Source: Planctomycetota bacterium (GTDB taxonomy: Bacteria > Planctomycetota > Phycisphaerae > Sedimentisphaerales > Anaerobacaceae). From it: 8,112 bases of DNA. Below the pieces are notes generated by a model that did no database searches, had not been told where the DNA came from, and worked only from the letters and a program-made list of their open reading frames with translations. The stretch's first letter is position 1. The number at the start of each line of letters is the position of its first letter. Positions 1 through 6,779 of this stretch are shown in pieces. The position numbers were made by a program, and so were the translations under genes. The stretch covers positions 2,332,639 to 2,340,750 of the forward strand of contig CP070830.1 in NCBI GenBank assembly GCA_020344865.1. Direction: 5' to 3'.

Positions 1-1158
1 AGCGAGACCATTCAACAGGCGATACCTTACGAGATTTATTCGCTTGAAAACCAGAAGCCGGAGGATTTGGCGGCGGTGCTCGAGAAACTTATTCAAGAAA
101 CCGTAAAGGACAAGGAAGGCAAGATTGAGACGACGGTCCAGCGGCTGGAGGAAAATATTGTTATTGTTCCTGATGCAAATACTTTTTCGCTTAATGTGTA
201 CGCGAGCAGGAAGAATCAGGAATGGATAGGGAGTTTGATAAAGACCCTTGACCGCAGGAGACCGCAGGTGCTGATTGATGTCACGCTTGTGCAGGTGAGC
301 AGTACCCACGAGTTTGACCTCGACTTGCAACTTGCTTCCAAGCTGCCTGAGATGGTGCCTGGGGGGTCGATGGATGTTGTTGGGTCTATCACCGACACGT
401 TTTTAGGGGGGACGGTCAAGGAGGCATTTTCTAATCCAGGAAATCTTGACAACAAGTTCCAGGGTTTTTACAGCGACCGTCATGTTCAGGCTCTTTTGAC
501 CGCTCTTGAGAAGAAGAGCTACGGCCGGGTCCTTTCAAAGCCGAAGATTCTTGTCAATGACGGCCAGCCAGGGACGATTCAGACAAGCGAAAGGACTAAT
601 GTCCCGATAGAGACCACCATTATACCGGACCAGGGCACCTCCCGGACGGCTACCGATTTCAGAGAGTACAGCTCGGGCCTGACACTTACGATAACGCCGA
701 ATATCGGAGAAGGCGATTTACTGCTTCTGGAGGTGGAGTTGGTCAGGTCTGATTTCTTACCGAGGGAAAACCTGGAGGTACCGCCCGACACTACTGAAGC
801 CAATGTAAAAACGGTGGTGACTGTCCCCGACGGCAAGACCATTATTCTTGGCGGGCTCATAACACTTAATCAGAGCAAGGGCGGTAATAAGGTGCCGTTG
901 TTAGGTGATATTCCTCTGGTGGGCGGTCTTTTCCGAAGTACGCTTAATACGGACGATGAGGCCAAGCTTTACGTATTTGTCAAGGCGAATATTCTGAGGC
1001 CCGACAAGATGAAAGAGGGCCTGCCGGAATTGGAGCAGATATCGGATAGAAGCCGGGTTGCCTTTGAGAAATTTGAGAAGGAGTTCCATGAGTACGAGGA
1101 CTGGCCGGGCCTGAAACCCAGCCCGATGGACCCGCTGCATGTTCTGGAGGAGGAATAG
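1..1158 (+). CDS. gspD: Type II secretion system secretin GspD, 5'-truncated by the window edge
   Basis: Frame 1 is open from the first base to the TAG at 1156-1158, giving 385 visible residues. The true start lies upstream, so the signal peptide and early N domains cannot be seen. GspD forms the multimeric outer-membrane channel through which folded proteins leave the periplasm. Visible residues about 10-90 look like the last secretin N (N3-type) domain, ending in RRPQVLIDVTLVQV, the usual entry to the secretin core. The core carries VLSKPKILVNDGQPG, then the EYSSGLTLTITPNI segment, then VPDGKTIILGGLI, and the hallmark VPLLGDIPLVGGLFRS at about residues 298-313. After NILRP there is a charged, aromatic tail of about 45 residues that could be an S-domain-like or pilotin-contact region, which is inference. 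Gene order with gspE-K separates it from pilus (PilQ) and type III secretins. Confidence 0.93.
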   Translation, partial: SETIQQAIPYEIYSLENQKPEDLAAVLEKLIQETVKDKEGKIETTVQRLEENIVIVPDANTFSLNVYASRKNQEWIGSLIKTLDRRRPQVLIDVTLVQVSSTHEFDLDLQLASKLPEMVPGGSMDVVGSITDTFLGGTVKEAFSNPGNLDNKFQGFYSDRHVQALLTALEKKSYGRVLSKPKILVNDGQPGTIQTSERTNVPIETTIIPDQGTSRTATDFREYSSGLTLTITPNIGEGDLLLLEVELVRSDFLPRENLEVPPDTTEANVKTVVTVPDGKTIILGGLITLNQSKGGNKVPLLGDIPLVGGLFRSTLNTDDEAKLYVFVKANILRPDKMKEGLPELEQISDRSRVAFEKFEKEFHEYEDWPGLKPSPMDPLHVLEEE

Positions 1159-1257
1159 TTCGAGTCCCTAAATCCGCGGCAGAAAGCCGGAATTTGAGGT
1201 CGTGGATTTTGAGTTTTGTTAGCCATCGGGTTTGATTTTTCGTATAAAATAAGATGT
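1159..1257 (+). promoter_or_regulatory. gspD-gspE intergenic gap with a TATAAAAT (-10-like) box
   Basis: This is the only sizeable non-coding gap in the window. It contains TATAAAAT at 1243-1250, ending 7 bases before the gspE ATG at 1258. No Shine-Dalgarno stands in front of that ATG. A weak TTGTTA lies at 1216-1221, but its spacing to the box (over 20 bases) is too long for a normal sigma-70 promoter. The box may be an internal promoter whose transcript starts at or next to the ATG (leaderless), or only AT-rich sequence. A short imperfect hairpin (CGGC 1177-1180 with GCCG 1186-1189) has no U-tract, so I do not call it a terminator. Confidence 0.3.
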
Positions 1258-2982
1258 ATGAAAGATTTATTGGTCCAAACTGCGAAGCGTACCGGTCTTG
1301 TAGATGCAGAGCAACTGCGGGAATTTCTCGAGAGCAATAAGGAGAACGGCCGGCTTGACGAGGTTTTGCTGCGCTGTCCGTACTTTACAGAAGAGTCGGT
1401 TTTGAAGCTGTTTGCCGCTGCGCTGGGGCGGGAATTTCTGGATGAGATACCTGCGAAGGCGGTGCCAGCGGAATTTATAGAGGCGGTTCCCGCGACGTAT
1501 GCGCAGCACCATTATCTTGTGGGGATAAAAACCGACGACGAAGATAATGAGCTTACTGTGGTTTTGTCGAAGCCTTTGGATTCGAACGCGCTGGATAATG
1601 TCTCGAAGATGACGGGGATGCCGGTCAAGCCGGCGATATCCACGCGGACGGCAATTATGGCCGTAATAGATGTTGCCTATGAGCAAAGGACGACGGTCAT
1701 CGAAGAGGTGGCGGAAGAGCTCGATTCGCAGAATCTCGACCAGCTCATTGACGAGGTGGCGACGTCGGATGATTTGCTTGATGTTGTGAATCGTCCGCCG
1801 GTCATCAGGCTGGTCAATGATATACTTTTCCGTGCGCTGCAGTTGAGGGCCAGCGATATTCACGTTCATCCATACGAGGCGAAGATACAGATTCGTTACC
1901 GGATAGACGGTATTTTGTATGATGTTCTGAGTTTGAACAGAAATGTTCTGCCTCTTATTATTTCCCGTATCAAGGTGATGGCGGGGATGGATATTGCGGA
2001 GCGCCGGATGCCGCAGGACGGCAGATGCAGCGTTCGGCTGGGCCAGCGTGAGGTCGATTTGCGCATCAGCACCGTCCCGACAAGTTACGGCGAGCGGAGC
2101 GTGCTGCGAATTCTGGATAAGAGCACGGGTCTGTTTGCGCTGGACGAGCTGGGCCTGTGGGAGGAGGACCTGAATAAGTTTGATACATTGCTGAACCGCT
2201 CTCACGGGGTGATTTTCGTGACCGGCCCGACGGGCAGCGGCAAGAGTACGACCCTTTACGCGTGTCTTAACAGGATTAACTCGGCCGAGAAGAATGTCAT
2301 AACCATAGAGGACCCAATCGAGTATCAGCTCGAAGGCATCAGTCAGATTCAGGTTGCGAGCAAGAAGGGGATGACTTTTGCGACATCACTTCGTCATGTG
2401 CTGCGTCAGGACCCTGATGTTATTATGGTTGGTGAAGTTCGAGATATTGAAACGGCTCGGATGGCGATACAGTCTTCTCTCACGGGACATTTGGTTTTCA
2501 GCACACTGCACACGAACGACTCTGCGGGCGCGGTGAGCCGGCTTTTGGACCTTGGCGTCGAGCCGTATCTGGTAAGTTCATCATTGATTGCTATAATGGC
2601 TCAAAGACTGGTTCGAAAGGTGTGCCCGGATTGCAGGCAGGCGTACGAACCAACTGAGCGTGAATTGAGGGAGCTTGGTTTTACGAGTGCAGGTGCGGGA
2701 GTGAGCGGGCCGGGTGAAGGAAACGGGAGATTTTTTGTCGGGGCGGGCTGTGAGAAATGTTTTCAGACGGGCTACAGGGGCCGAACGGGCGTCTATGAAC
2801 TTATGCTAATTAGTGAAGAAATCCAGGATCTGATATACAGAAGAGAAAGTGCCGGCGTTGTAAAGAAATCCGCGCTTAGCGGCGGTCTTCAGACGCTTCG
2901 AATGGACGGTGCGCGGAAGGTGCTTGCGGGCATAACCACTATTGCGGAAGTATTGAGGGTTACGCAGGCGGATGTGATGTAA
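1258..2982 (+). CDS. gspE: Type II secretion system ATPase GspE
   Basis: This is a 574-residue cytoplasmic ATPase that powers pseudopilus assembly by working on GspF and, in known systems, GspL. Residues about 45-150 resemble the T2SSE/MshEN N-terminal domain. The ATPase region starts near RPPVIRLVNDIL, with SDIHVHP from residue 199. Walker A is GPTGSGKST at 323-331 with the nucleotide-binding Lys at 329. The Asp box has E351-D352, Walker B is DPDVIMVGEVRD at 385-396 with E393, and the His box STLHTND has H418. A tetracysteine zinc site is formed by C456/C459 and C498/C501. All catalytic motifs are intact. I chose ATG 1258 because the frame upstream (TTG at 1216) gives a peptide unlike the family, although 1258 has no clear ribosome site. 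The 38-residue spacing between the CxxC pairs includes a Gly/Ser/Ala-rich stretch and is longer than usual. A PilB-type pilus ATPase is the alternative, but the neighbours argue against it. Confidence 0.95.
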   Translation: MKDLLVQTAKRTGLVDAEQLREFLESNKENGRLDEVLLRCPYFTEESVLKLFAAALGREFLDEIPAKAVPAEFIEAVPATYAQHHYLVGIKTDDEDNELTVVLSKPLDSNALDNVSKMTGMPVKPAISTRTAIMAVIDVAYEQRTTVIEEVAEELDSQNLDQLIDEVATSDDLLDVVNRPPVIRLVNDILFRALQLRASDIHVHPYEAKIQIRYRIDGILYDVLSLNRNVLPLIISRIKVMAGMDIAERRMPQDGRCSVRLGQREVDLRISTVPTSYGERSVLRILDKSTGLFALDELGLWEEDLNKFDTLLNRSHGVIFVTGPTGSGKSTTLYACLNRINSAEKNVITIEDPIEYQLEGISQIQVASKKGMTFATSLRHVLRQDPDVIMVGEVRDIETARMAIQSSLTGHLVFSTLHTNDSAGAVSRLLDLGVEPYLVSSSLIAIMAQRLVRKVCPDCRQAYEPTERELRELGFTSAGAGVSGPGEGNGRFFVGAGCEKCFQTGYRGRTGVYELMLISEEIQDLIYRRESAGVVKKSALSGGLQTLRMDGARKVLAGITTIAEVLRVTQADVM

Positions 2983-2994
2983 GGTCGTGAGCTT

Positions 2995-4212
2995 ATGCCG
3001 AGATTCAATTATACAGCGATAGCAGCGGACGGCAAGAGGGTCAGGGGCATGATAAGCGCCGAAAGTCCCTATGCCGCGCGAAAGCAGTTAAGGGGCCGGA
3101 GTATTCATCCTACCGCGATTTCGGAGGTCGGTGCGGGAGCGGAAGAAAAGGCGGCGATATTTTCGATTTTTGGAAAAACCAGCAAGACTCAGATAATCGA
3201 TTTTACCAAACAGATGGCCACGCTGCTTAACTCAGGGATTAAGCTGACCGAGGCGTTGTCCGTGCTTACTTTGCAGGTGACAGATACCAGATTCAAAAGC
3301 GCCCTTACCGATATCCGCGACCGGGTTGTAACGGGCGAGTCTTTTACGGATGCTTTGAGCGACCACGGCGACTATTTTGATGTTATATATGTGAGCATGG
3401 TTCGTGTGGGTGAGGTCACGGGCTCTTTAGGCGGGAGCTTTGCGACCATTGGGGGTTTTATGGAGAAACGTCAGCGGGTCGAGTCGAAGATTATAACGGC
3501 GATGATATACCCGTTAGTTCTGATTCTGGCCTGTACTGGAGCGACTTTGTTTTTGACGACTGTTGTGATTCCGAAGATAGCGGTTCAGATTGAGCGGGCT
3601 GGTCAGGAGCTGCCGTGGATTACGCAGCAACTGATGAACGTCAGCTACGTTCTGACCAGCTGGTGGCTGGTGGCGGTGATAGTGGCATTGCTTGGTGTTA
3701 TCTTTGGCATGAGGCGTTTTCTCAAGACCCAGCGAGGCGCGTATTTGCGGGATAAGTTCATACTGTCACTTCCATTATTTGGCCCTCTTATAAAACAGCG
3801 GGTTGTTTCACGTTTTGCCTCGACGCTTTCGACGCTTCTTGGTTCGGGTCTTTCGATGTCTGAGTCGCTTCGTGTTGTCAGCGAAGTCACGGGCAACAGT
3901 CTTATGAAGAGAGCAATTGACCAGGCGCGTGAAAGGATTCTTGCGGGTGCTGATATCGCGACGCCGCTGCGGGACAGCGGTGTTATTGACCCTGCAATTG
4001 CTCACATGGTGGCCGTTGGCGAGAAGAGCGGCGAGCTGGAGAAGATGCTTAAAAACATCAGCGAGAGTCTTGAGGCGTCTACCGACATAGTTATCGAGCG
4101 ATTAGGCGCGGCGGTCGAGCCACTCATTATAATTATTATGGCGGTAATAATCGGCGTTATTGCCCTGGCGACGATATTGCCGATTTTGGAAATTTCGGCG
4201 GGTAAATTTTAG
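2995..4212 (+). CDS. gspF: Type II secretion system inner-membrane platform protein GspF
   Basis: GspF is the polytopic inner-membrane protein that links GspE to pseudopilin assembly. The 405 residues match the usual family length. Two tandem T2SSF domains are visible: the first about 68-191, around KQMATLLNSGIKLTEALSVL, and the second about 270-393, around RFASTLSTLLGSGLSMSESL. The matching LLxSGxxLxEAL/LLGSGLSMSESL cores show the internal duplication typical of the family. Membrane segments lie at about 167-193, 222-240 and 373-400. The MVRVGEVTGSL and MVAVGEKSGEL motifs at 135-145 and 339-348 are the paired family motifs. ATG 2995 follows the gspE stop by 12 bases, with AAGG at 2981-2984 as a spaced-out ribosome site. 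No defect is seen. PilC of type IV pili is homologous, and gene context decides for GspF. Confidence 0.95.
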   Translation: MPRFNYTAIAADGKRVRGMISAESPYAARKQLRGRSIHPTAISEVGAGAEEKAAIFSIFGKTSKTQIIDFTKQMATLLNSGIKLTEALSVLTLQVTDTRFKSALTDIRDRVVTGESFTDALSDHGDYFDVIYVSMVRVGEVTGSLGGSFATIGGFMEKRQRVESKIITAMIYPLVLILACTGATLFLTTVVIPKIAVQIERAGQELPWITQQLMNVSYVLTSWWLVAVIVALLGVIFGMRRFLKTQRGAYLRDKFILSLPLFGPLIKQRVVSRFASTLSTLLGSGLSMSESLRVVSEVTGNSLMKRAIDQARERILAGADIATPLRDSGVIDPAIAHMVAVGEKSGELEKMLKNISESLEASTDIVIERLGAAVEPLIIIIMAVIIGVIALATILPILEISAGKF

Positions 4213-4227
4213 GCGAATATATTTTGC

Positions 4228-4233
4228 GAGGTG
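4228..4233 (+). promoter_or_regulatory. Ribosome binding site of gspG (GAGGTG)
   Basis: GAGGTG sits 8 bases before ATG 4242 in the 29-base gspF-gspG gap. It is the clearest Shine-Dalgarno in the window and decides the gspG start over the in-frame TTG at 4224, which would lie upstream of it. A strong site fits the need for a high yield of the major pseudopilin. Confidence 0.7.
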
Positions 4234-4241
4234 AACGGCGC

Positions 4242-4685
4242 ATGAGAAAGAAAAAAAGGAGAAAACTCAGAAGCGGTTTTACGATGGTTGAGCTTATGGC
4301 GATGCTGATTATCATCGGTTTGCTTGCGACTCTTGTGGTTACGAAGGTGGCGTCTCAGATAGACAAGGCCCGTGTTACGACCACCAAGGCGAACTTAAAG
4401 ATGCTTCACGCGCAGGTGACGCAGTTTAAGCTGGACACGGGGCGTTTTCCGACGGAAGAAGAAGGCCTTATGGCGCTTATCGAGCAGCCGAGCGATGTTA
4501 TAAATTATGAGCCTGGCGGTTATCTGGAGACTACGGAGGTGCCTAAAGACGGCTGGGGCAATGAATTTGTCTATGAGGTATTTCCGGAGAGCGGCAAGCC
4601 ATTTGTGATAAAGAGTTACGGCGCCGACGGCGAAGAGGGCGGCGAGGATTATGATGCCGACCTGTACAGCACCGATGCCTATTAA
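4242..4685 (+). CDS. gspG: Major pseudopilin GspG
   Basis: GspG is the main subunit of the periplasmic pseudopilus. The 147-residue precursor begins with a very basic 12-residue leader (MRKKKRRKLRSG). Prepilin peptidase should cut between G12 and F13. The mature start FTMVE has Glu at +5, followed by the hydrophobic helix MAMLIIIGLLATLVV. The globular part holds the GspG landmarks FKLDTGRFPTEEEGLMAL, PKDGWGNEFVYE and the C-terminal SYGADGEEGGEDYDADL. The last region corresponds to the calcium-binding loop of known GspG proteins, and its Asp/Glu-rich character fits that role. The length is normal for the family. Its 3' end is overlapped by the reading frame of gspH. Confusion with another pseudopilin is unlikely because the GADG..GG end is specific to the T2SSG family. 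Confidence 0.95.
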   Translation: MRKKKRRKLRSGFTMVELMAMLIIIGLLATLVVTKVASQIDKARVTTTKANLKMLHAQVTQFKLDTGRFPTEEEGLMALIEQPSDVINYEPGGYLETTEVPKDGWGNEFVYEVFPESGKPFVIKSYGADGEEGGEDYDADLYSTDAY

Positions 4686-5310
4686 CGGGTGTATTGGCGG
4701 ATGCGCGGCCGTAGGGACAGATAGCTGTTGCGGTGCGTTGAGTCATTCACCGACTTACTCGTCGAGCCGGTCGGGCTGGCGAGGTTTTACTCTGACCGAG
4801 CTGATAGTTGTGGTCTTGATGGTTTCGCTTTTTGTGCTTTTGGCGATGGCGAATTTTTCAGGTTTGCTGGTGAGGAGCTCTTTTAAGGCGCAGGCACATG
4901 AGCTTGTTTCGACGATGCAGTCCGCTGTCAGAGCTGCCGCCGAGAGCGGCAGGAGATACGGTGTTATTATCAATATTGCAGAGCAGAACTATACGCTTCG
5001 TGAGGTTACTTCGCCGGAGTTGTACGGTGTTCCGGAGGAAGAGGAGATTATCATTACGAACCAGTTGGGTCAGGAGTGCAGGATTTCGTATATTCAGTTT
5101 GACGACTGGACGGGAACCGATGAGGACGTATTCAGAGTACATTTTGTAGCGGGGCCTTCGGGCTGGCAGTACGGCGGGAAAATCGTGCTGCTTGACAGAA
5201 ACGAAGAGCCATATTCGGTCGTGGTTAACAGGATAAGCAGGATTGTTACATTGGAAAAAGGTGATGTCGAGCTTCTGGAGCCGAAGACAAGTGATGAGGT
5301 TCTTTTCTGA
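4654..5310 (+). CDS. gspH: Minor pseudopilin GspH, start codon uncertain
   Basis: This is a minor pseudopilin expected near the pseudopilus tip. The secure part is the prepilin site RG|FTLTE (cut between bases 4785 and 4786, Glu at +5), followed by the hydrophobic helix LIVVVLMVSLFVLLAMANF. The mature chain is 174 residues with the GspH/FimT-like pattern: AQAHELVSTMQSAVRAAAESGRRYGV, then a beta-rich body. The start is unclear. ATG 4654 has GAGG six bases upstream but gives a 44-residue leader with five cysteines and overlaps gspG by 32 bases. ATG 4675 lacks a ribosome site. TTG 4738 would give a normal 16-residue leader but also lacks one. I report 4654 on the ribosome site alone. Assignment as GspH rests on position between G and I plus the fold pattern, since minor pseudopilins diverge quickly. 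Confidence 0.85.
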   Translation: MPTCTAPMPINGCIGGCAAVGTDSCCGALSHSPTYSSSRSGWRGFTLTELIVVVLMVSLFVLLAMANFSGLLVRSSFKAQAHELVSTMQSAVRAAAESGRRYGVIINIAEQNYTLREVTSPELYGVPEEEEIIITNQLGQECRISYIQFDDWTGTDEDVFRVHFVAGPSGWQYGGKIVLLDRNEEPYSVVVNRISRIVTLEKGDVELLEPKTSDEVLF

Positions 5311-5929
5311 AAAATCTTCGTTATGTGCTTTGTCGCGCTGCAAGGGTTTTAGCCTGGTAGAAGCAGTAACGGCCTTGATTATACTGGGGCTTGTCTGCTC
5401 GAGCGTGCTGGTGGTAATAAATCGCTGTCTGGCCGGAGCGGCGGATTCGGAGCTGCGCATACAGGCCTTTGAGGTTGCGCGTGAGAATATGGAGGAGCTT
5501 CTGGCCTCGGAGTCGGTGGCGGAAGCCTCGGAGTATGGTGAGAGCGAAAAGTATCCCGAGATTGAGTGGTACACGACGGTTGAGACGTTTTACGAGCCTT
5601 TGACCTCACGAATATGGATTCAGGGGATGTGCTCAGCTCAGTATACCGACACGGCAGGTGACGAGCAGAGGATTGAGTTGACGCACTGGTTAACGGAGGT
5701 GTCAAAGGCCCAGTTAATTCAAATGATTAAAGATGGGCAGAAAGGCCTGTCAGAACCCAACGAACCGTCGGAGCCGAATGAACCGTCTGCACCGCTTACG
5801 CCGGAGTCGGAGGCGGATTGTTATGGTTTAGCTTTCTGCGAGAGCGTGGTGTGCCATATAGAGGCAGGCACGCCAGACAGGCCTACCTTGGACGAGTTAA
5901 TTAGGTATGTAAATGAGTGCATGGAATGA
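5294..5929 (+). CDS. gspI: Minor pseudopilin GspI with a C-terminal extension
   Basis: GspI is the minor pseudopilin that, in studied T2SSs, nucleates the tip complex with GspJ and GspK. The 211-residue precursor has an 18-residue leader ending KG, with a cut before F19. The mature start FSLVE has Glu at +5, then the helix AVTALIILGLVCSSVLVVI. The pilin-like body includes FEVARENMEELLA and ends near IELTHWLTE at residue about 134, which is where a typical GspI stops. Residues 135-211 are extra: two SEPNEP units (153-164), then a segment with C176, C182, C187 and C209. ATG 5294 is chosen for leader length. GGAG at 5277-5280 is 13 bases away, and GTG 5291 is a possible alternative. The gene overlaps gspH by 17 bases, so coupled translation is likely. 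Confidence 0.87.
   Translation: MRFFSEKSSLCALSRCKGFSLVEAVTALIILGLVCSSVLVVINRCLAGAADSELRIQAFEVARENMEELLASESVAEASEYGESEKYPEIEWYTTVETFYEPLTSRIWIQGMCSAQYTDTAGDEQRIELTHWLTEVSKAQLIQMIKDGQKGLSEPNEPSEPNEPSAPLTPESEADCYGLAFCESVVCHIEAGTPDRPTLDELIRYVNECME
5750..5794 (+). repeat. Tandem SEPNEP linker repeat in gspI
   Basis: Two 18-base units (5750-5767 and 5768-5785) each encode Ser-Glu-Pro-Asn-Glu-Pro, followed by a partial Ser-Ala-Pro. The units differ at third codon positions but not in the peptide, so the amino-acid pattern rather than recent DNA slippage seems to be what is kept. It forms an acidic, proline-rich, probably extended linker between the pilin body and the Cys-containing tail. Confidence 0.8.
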
Positions 5930-6779
5930 CAAGCATTTTTTGATTAGCATGAAGACTGTCCTGGGCAAATCGTGCAGCGACCACAGTGGTTTTTCGCTGG
6001 CGGAGGTGCTTGCCGCTCTGACGATAGGCGCGATGATTCTGGTTGCGGTGCTTGGCATCTACAGCGGGGTCGAGGGTGCGGCCGGTGCAATCACGCGCAA
6101 GCTTGATAGCTCAAGGCTGCCTTCTGAGGTTCTGCAGCGAATTGCCGAAGACCTCGACAGAATAATTGCGCCGGTCTCTGATGCGAAAGCCGCTGATACA
6201 AAAATTACCATTGAGAATAAATTGATTAATCTTTATCCGTCAGCACGTCTGACGATTGTAAGAACCATTTATGACAGCAAGGACAAGAAGCAGACATTCG
6301 AAGAAATTGTTTGGCAGGCCAATTATGATTTTGACACTGACAGCCTGATTTTGTATCGCAGTCAGAGCGGGATGGGTGTGGAAGACAAGCTGCTGGATGC
6401 AGAGAGGGCGAGTTGGGAAAAAGATTATTCATTTGTGCCAATTTGCAGGGGGGTTACTTTTTTTAAGGTGCAGGTTCCCAAGGGCGAAGATTTTGAAGAC
6501 AGCTGGACGGGAGATTCGCTCCCACCCGGAGTTGTGGTGACGATTTCTTTTGGCGAGCCTTTTAAGACGGTGACAGGTCCTTTGGATGTGCCGGAGGAGG
6601 CGAAAATCACGCGCACCATAGCTGTCGACAGGACCAGGAAAATCAAATTCAGATTTGCGAAGCAAGTGACACCTGAGGAAGGTGAGGAGGAGCAGGAAGA
6701 CGAGGATGAGGAGGAGGGGGAAGAAGAGGAAGTTGAGACTGGCGATTTGAGCAGGACTTTGCGGGACAGTAATGAGTAG
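5913..6779 (+). CDS. gspJ: Minor pseudopilin GspJ with a long acidic C-terminal tail
   Basis: GspJ is the tip pseudopilin that binds GspI and GspK in characterised systems. The 288-residue precursor has its prepilin site at SG|FSLAE (cut after G26, Glu at +5), then the helix VLAALTIGAMILVAVLGIYSG. The body shows EVLQRIAEDLDRI, the family's early helix. It then has a beta-rich stretch with LILYRSQSG and VTFFKVQV, and an ISFGEPF strand. Residues 255-278 are almost all Glu/Asp (18 of 24), an unusual tail placed after the pilin fold. ATG 5913 has TAGG seven bases upstream and overlaps gspI by 17 bases. The in-frame ATG 5949 would give a shorter 14-residue leader but has no ribosome site. The GspJ assignment rests on position, the prepilin start and the length of the globular part. 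Confidence 0.87.
   Translation: MSAWNDKHFLISMKTVLGKSCSDHSGFSLAEVLAALTIGAMILVAVLGIYSGVEGAAGAITRKLDSSRLPSEVLQRIAEDLDRIIAPVSDAKAADTKITIENKLINLYPSARLTIVRTIYDSKDKKQTFEEIVWQANYDFDTDSLILYRSQSGMGVEDKLLDAERASWEKDYSFVPICRGVTFFKVQVPKGEDFEDSWTGDSLPPGVVVTISFGEPFKTVTGPLDVPEEAKITRTIAVDRTRKIKFRFAKQVTPEEGEEEQEDEDEEEGEEEEVETGDLSRTLRDSNE
6675..6746 (+). repeat. Acidic-tail coding purine tract in gspJ
   Basis: This stretch is almost entirely GAG/GAA/GAT/GAC codons, so the plus strand is nearly pure purine (long A/G runs around 6698-6732). It encodes the Glu/Asp-rich GspJ tail. Codon-level low complexity of this kind can change length by slippage. Confidence 0.75.

Noticed and set aside
1170..1195. Possible terminator hairpin after gspD
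   Set aside because: The perfect stem is only four pairs (CGGC/GCCG), the extension needs bulges, and there is no following T-run.
1216..1257. Upstream TTG start for gspE
   Set aside because: It adds 14 residues unlike the family N-terminus, has no ribosome site and would run through the TATAAAAT box. ATG 1258 is simpler.
1267..2205. Long open frame on the minus strand opposite gspE
   Set aside because: Its translation is rich in Arg, Gln and Ile with no recognisable motif, and it lies entirely opposite a well-supported ATPase gene. It is an antisense shadow of biased codon use.
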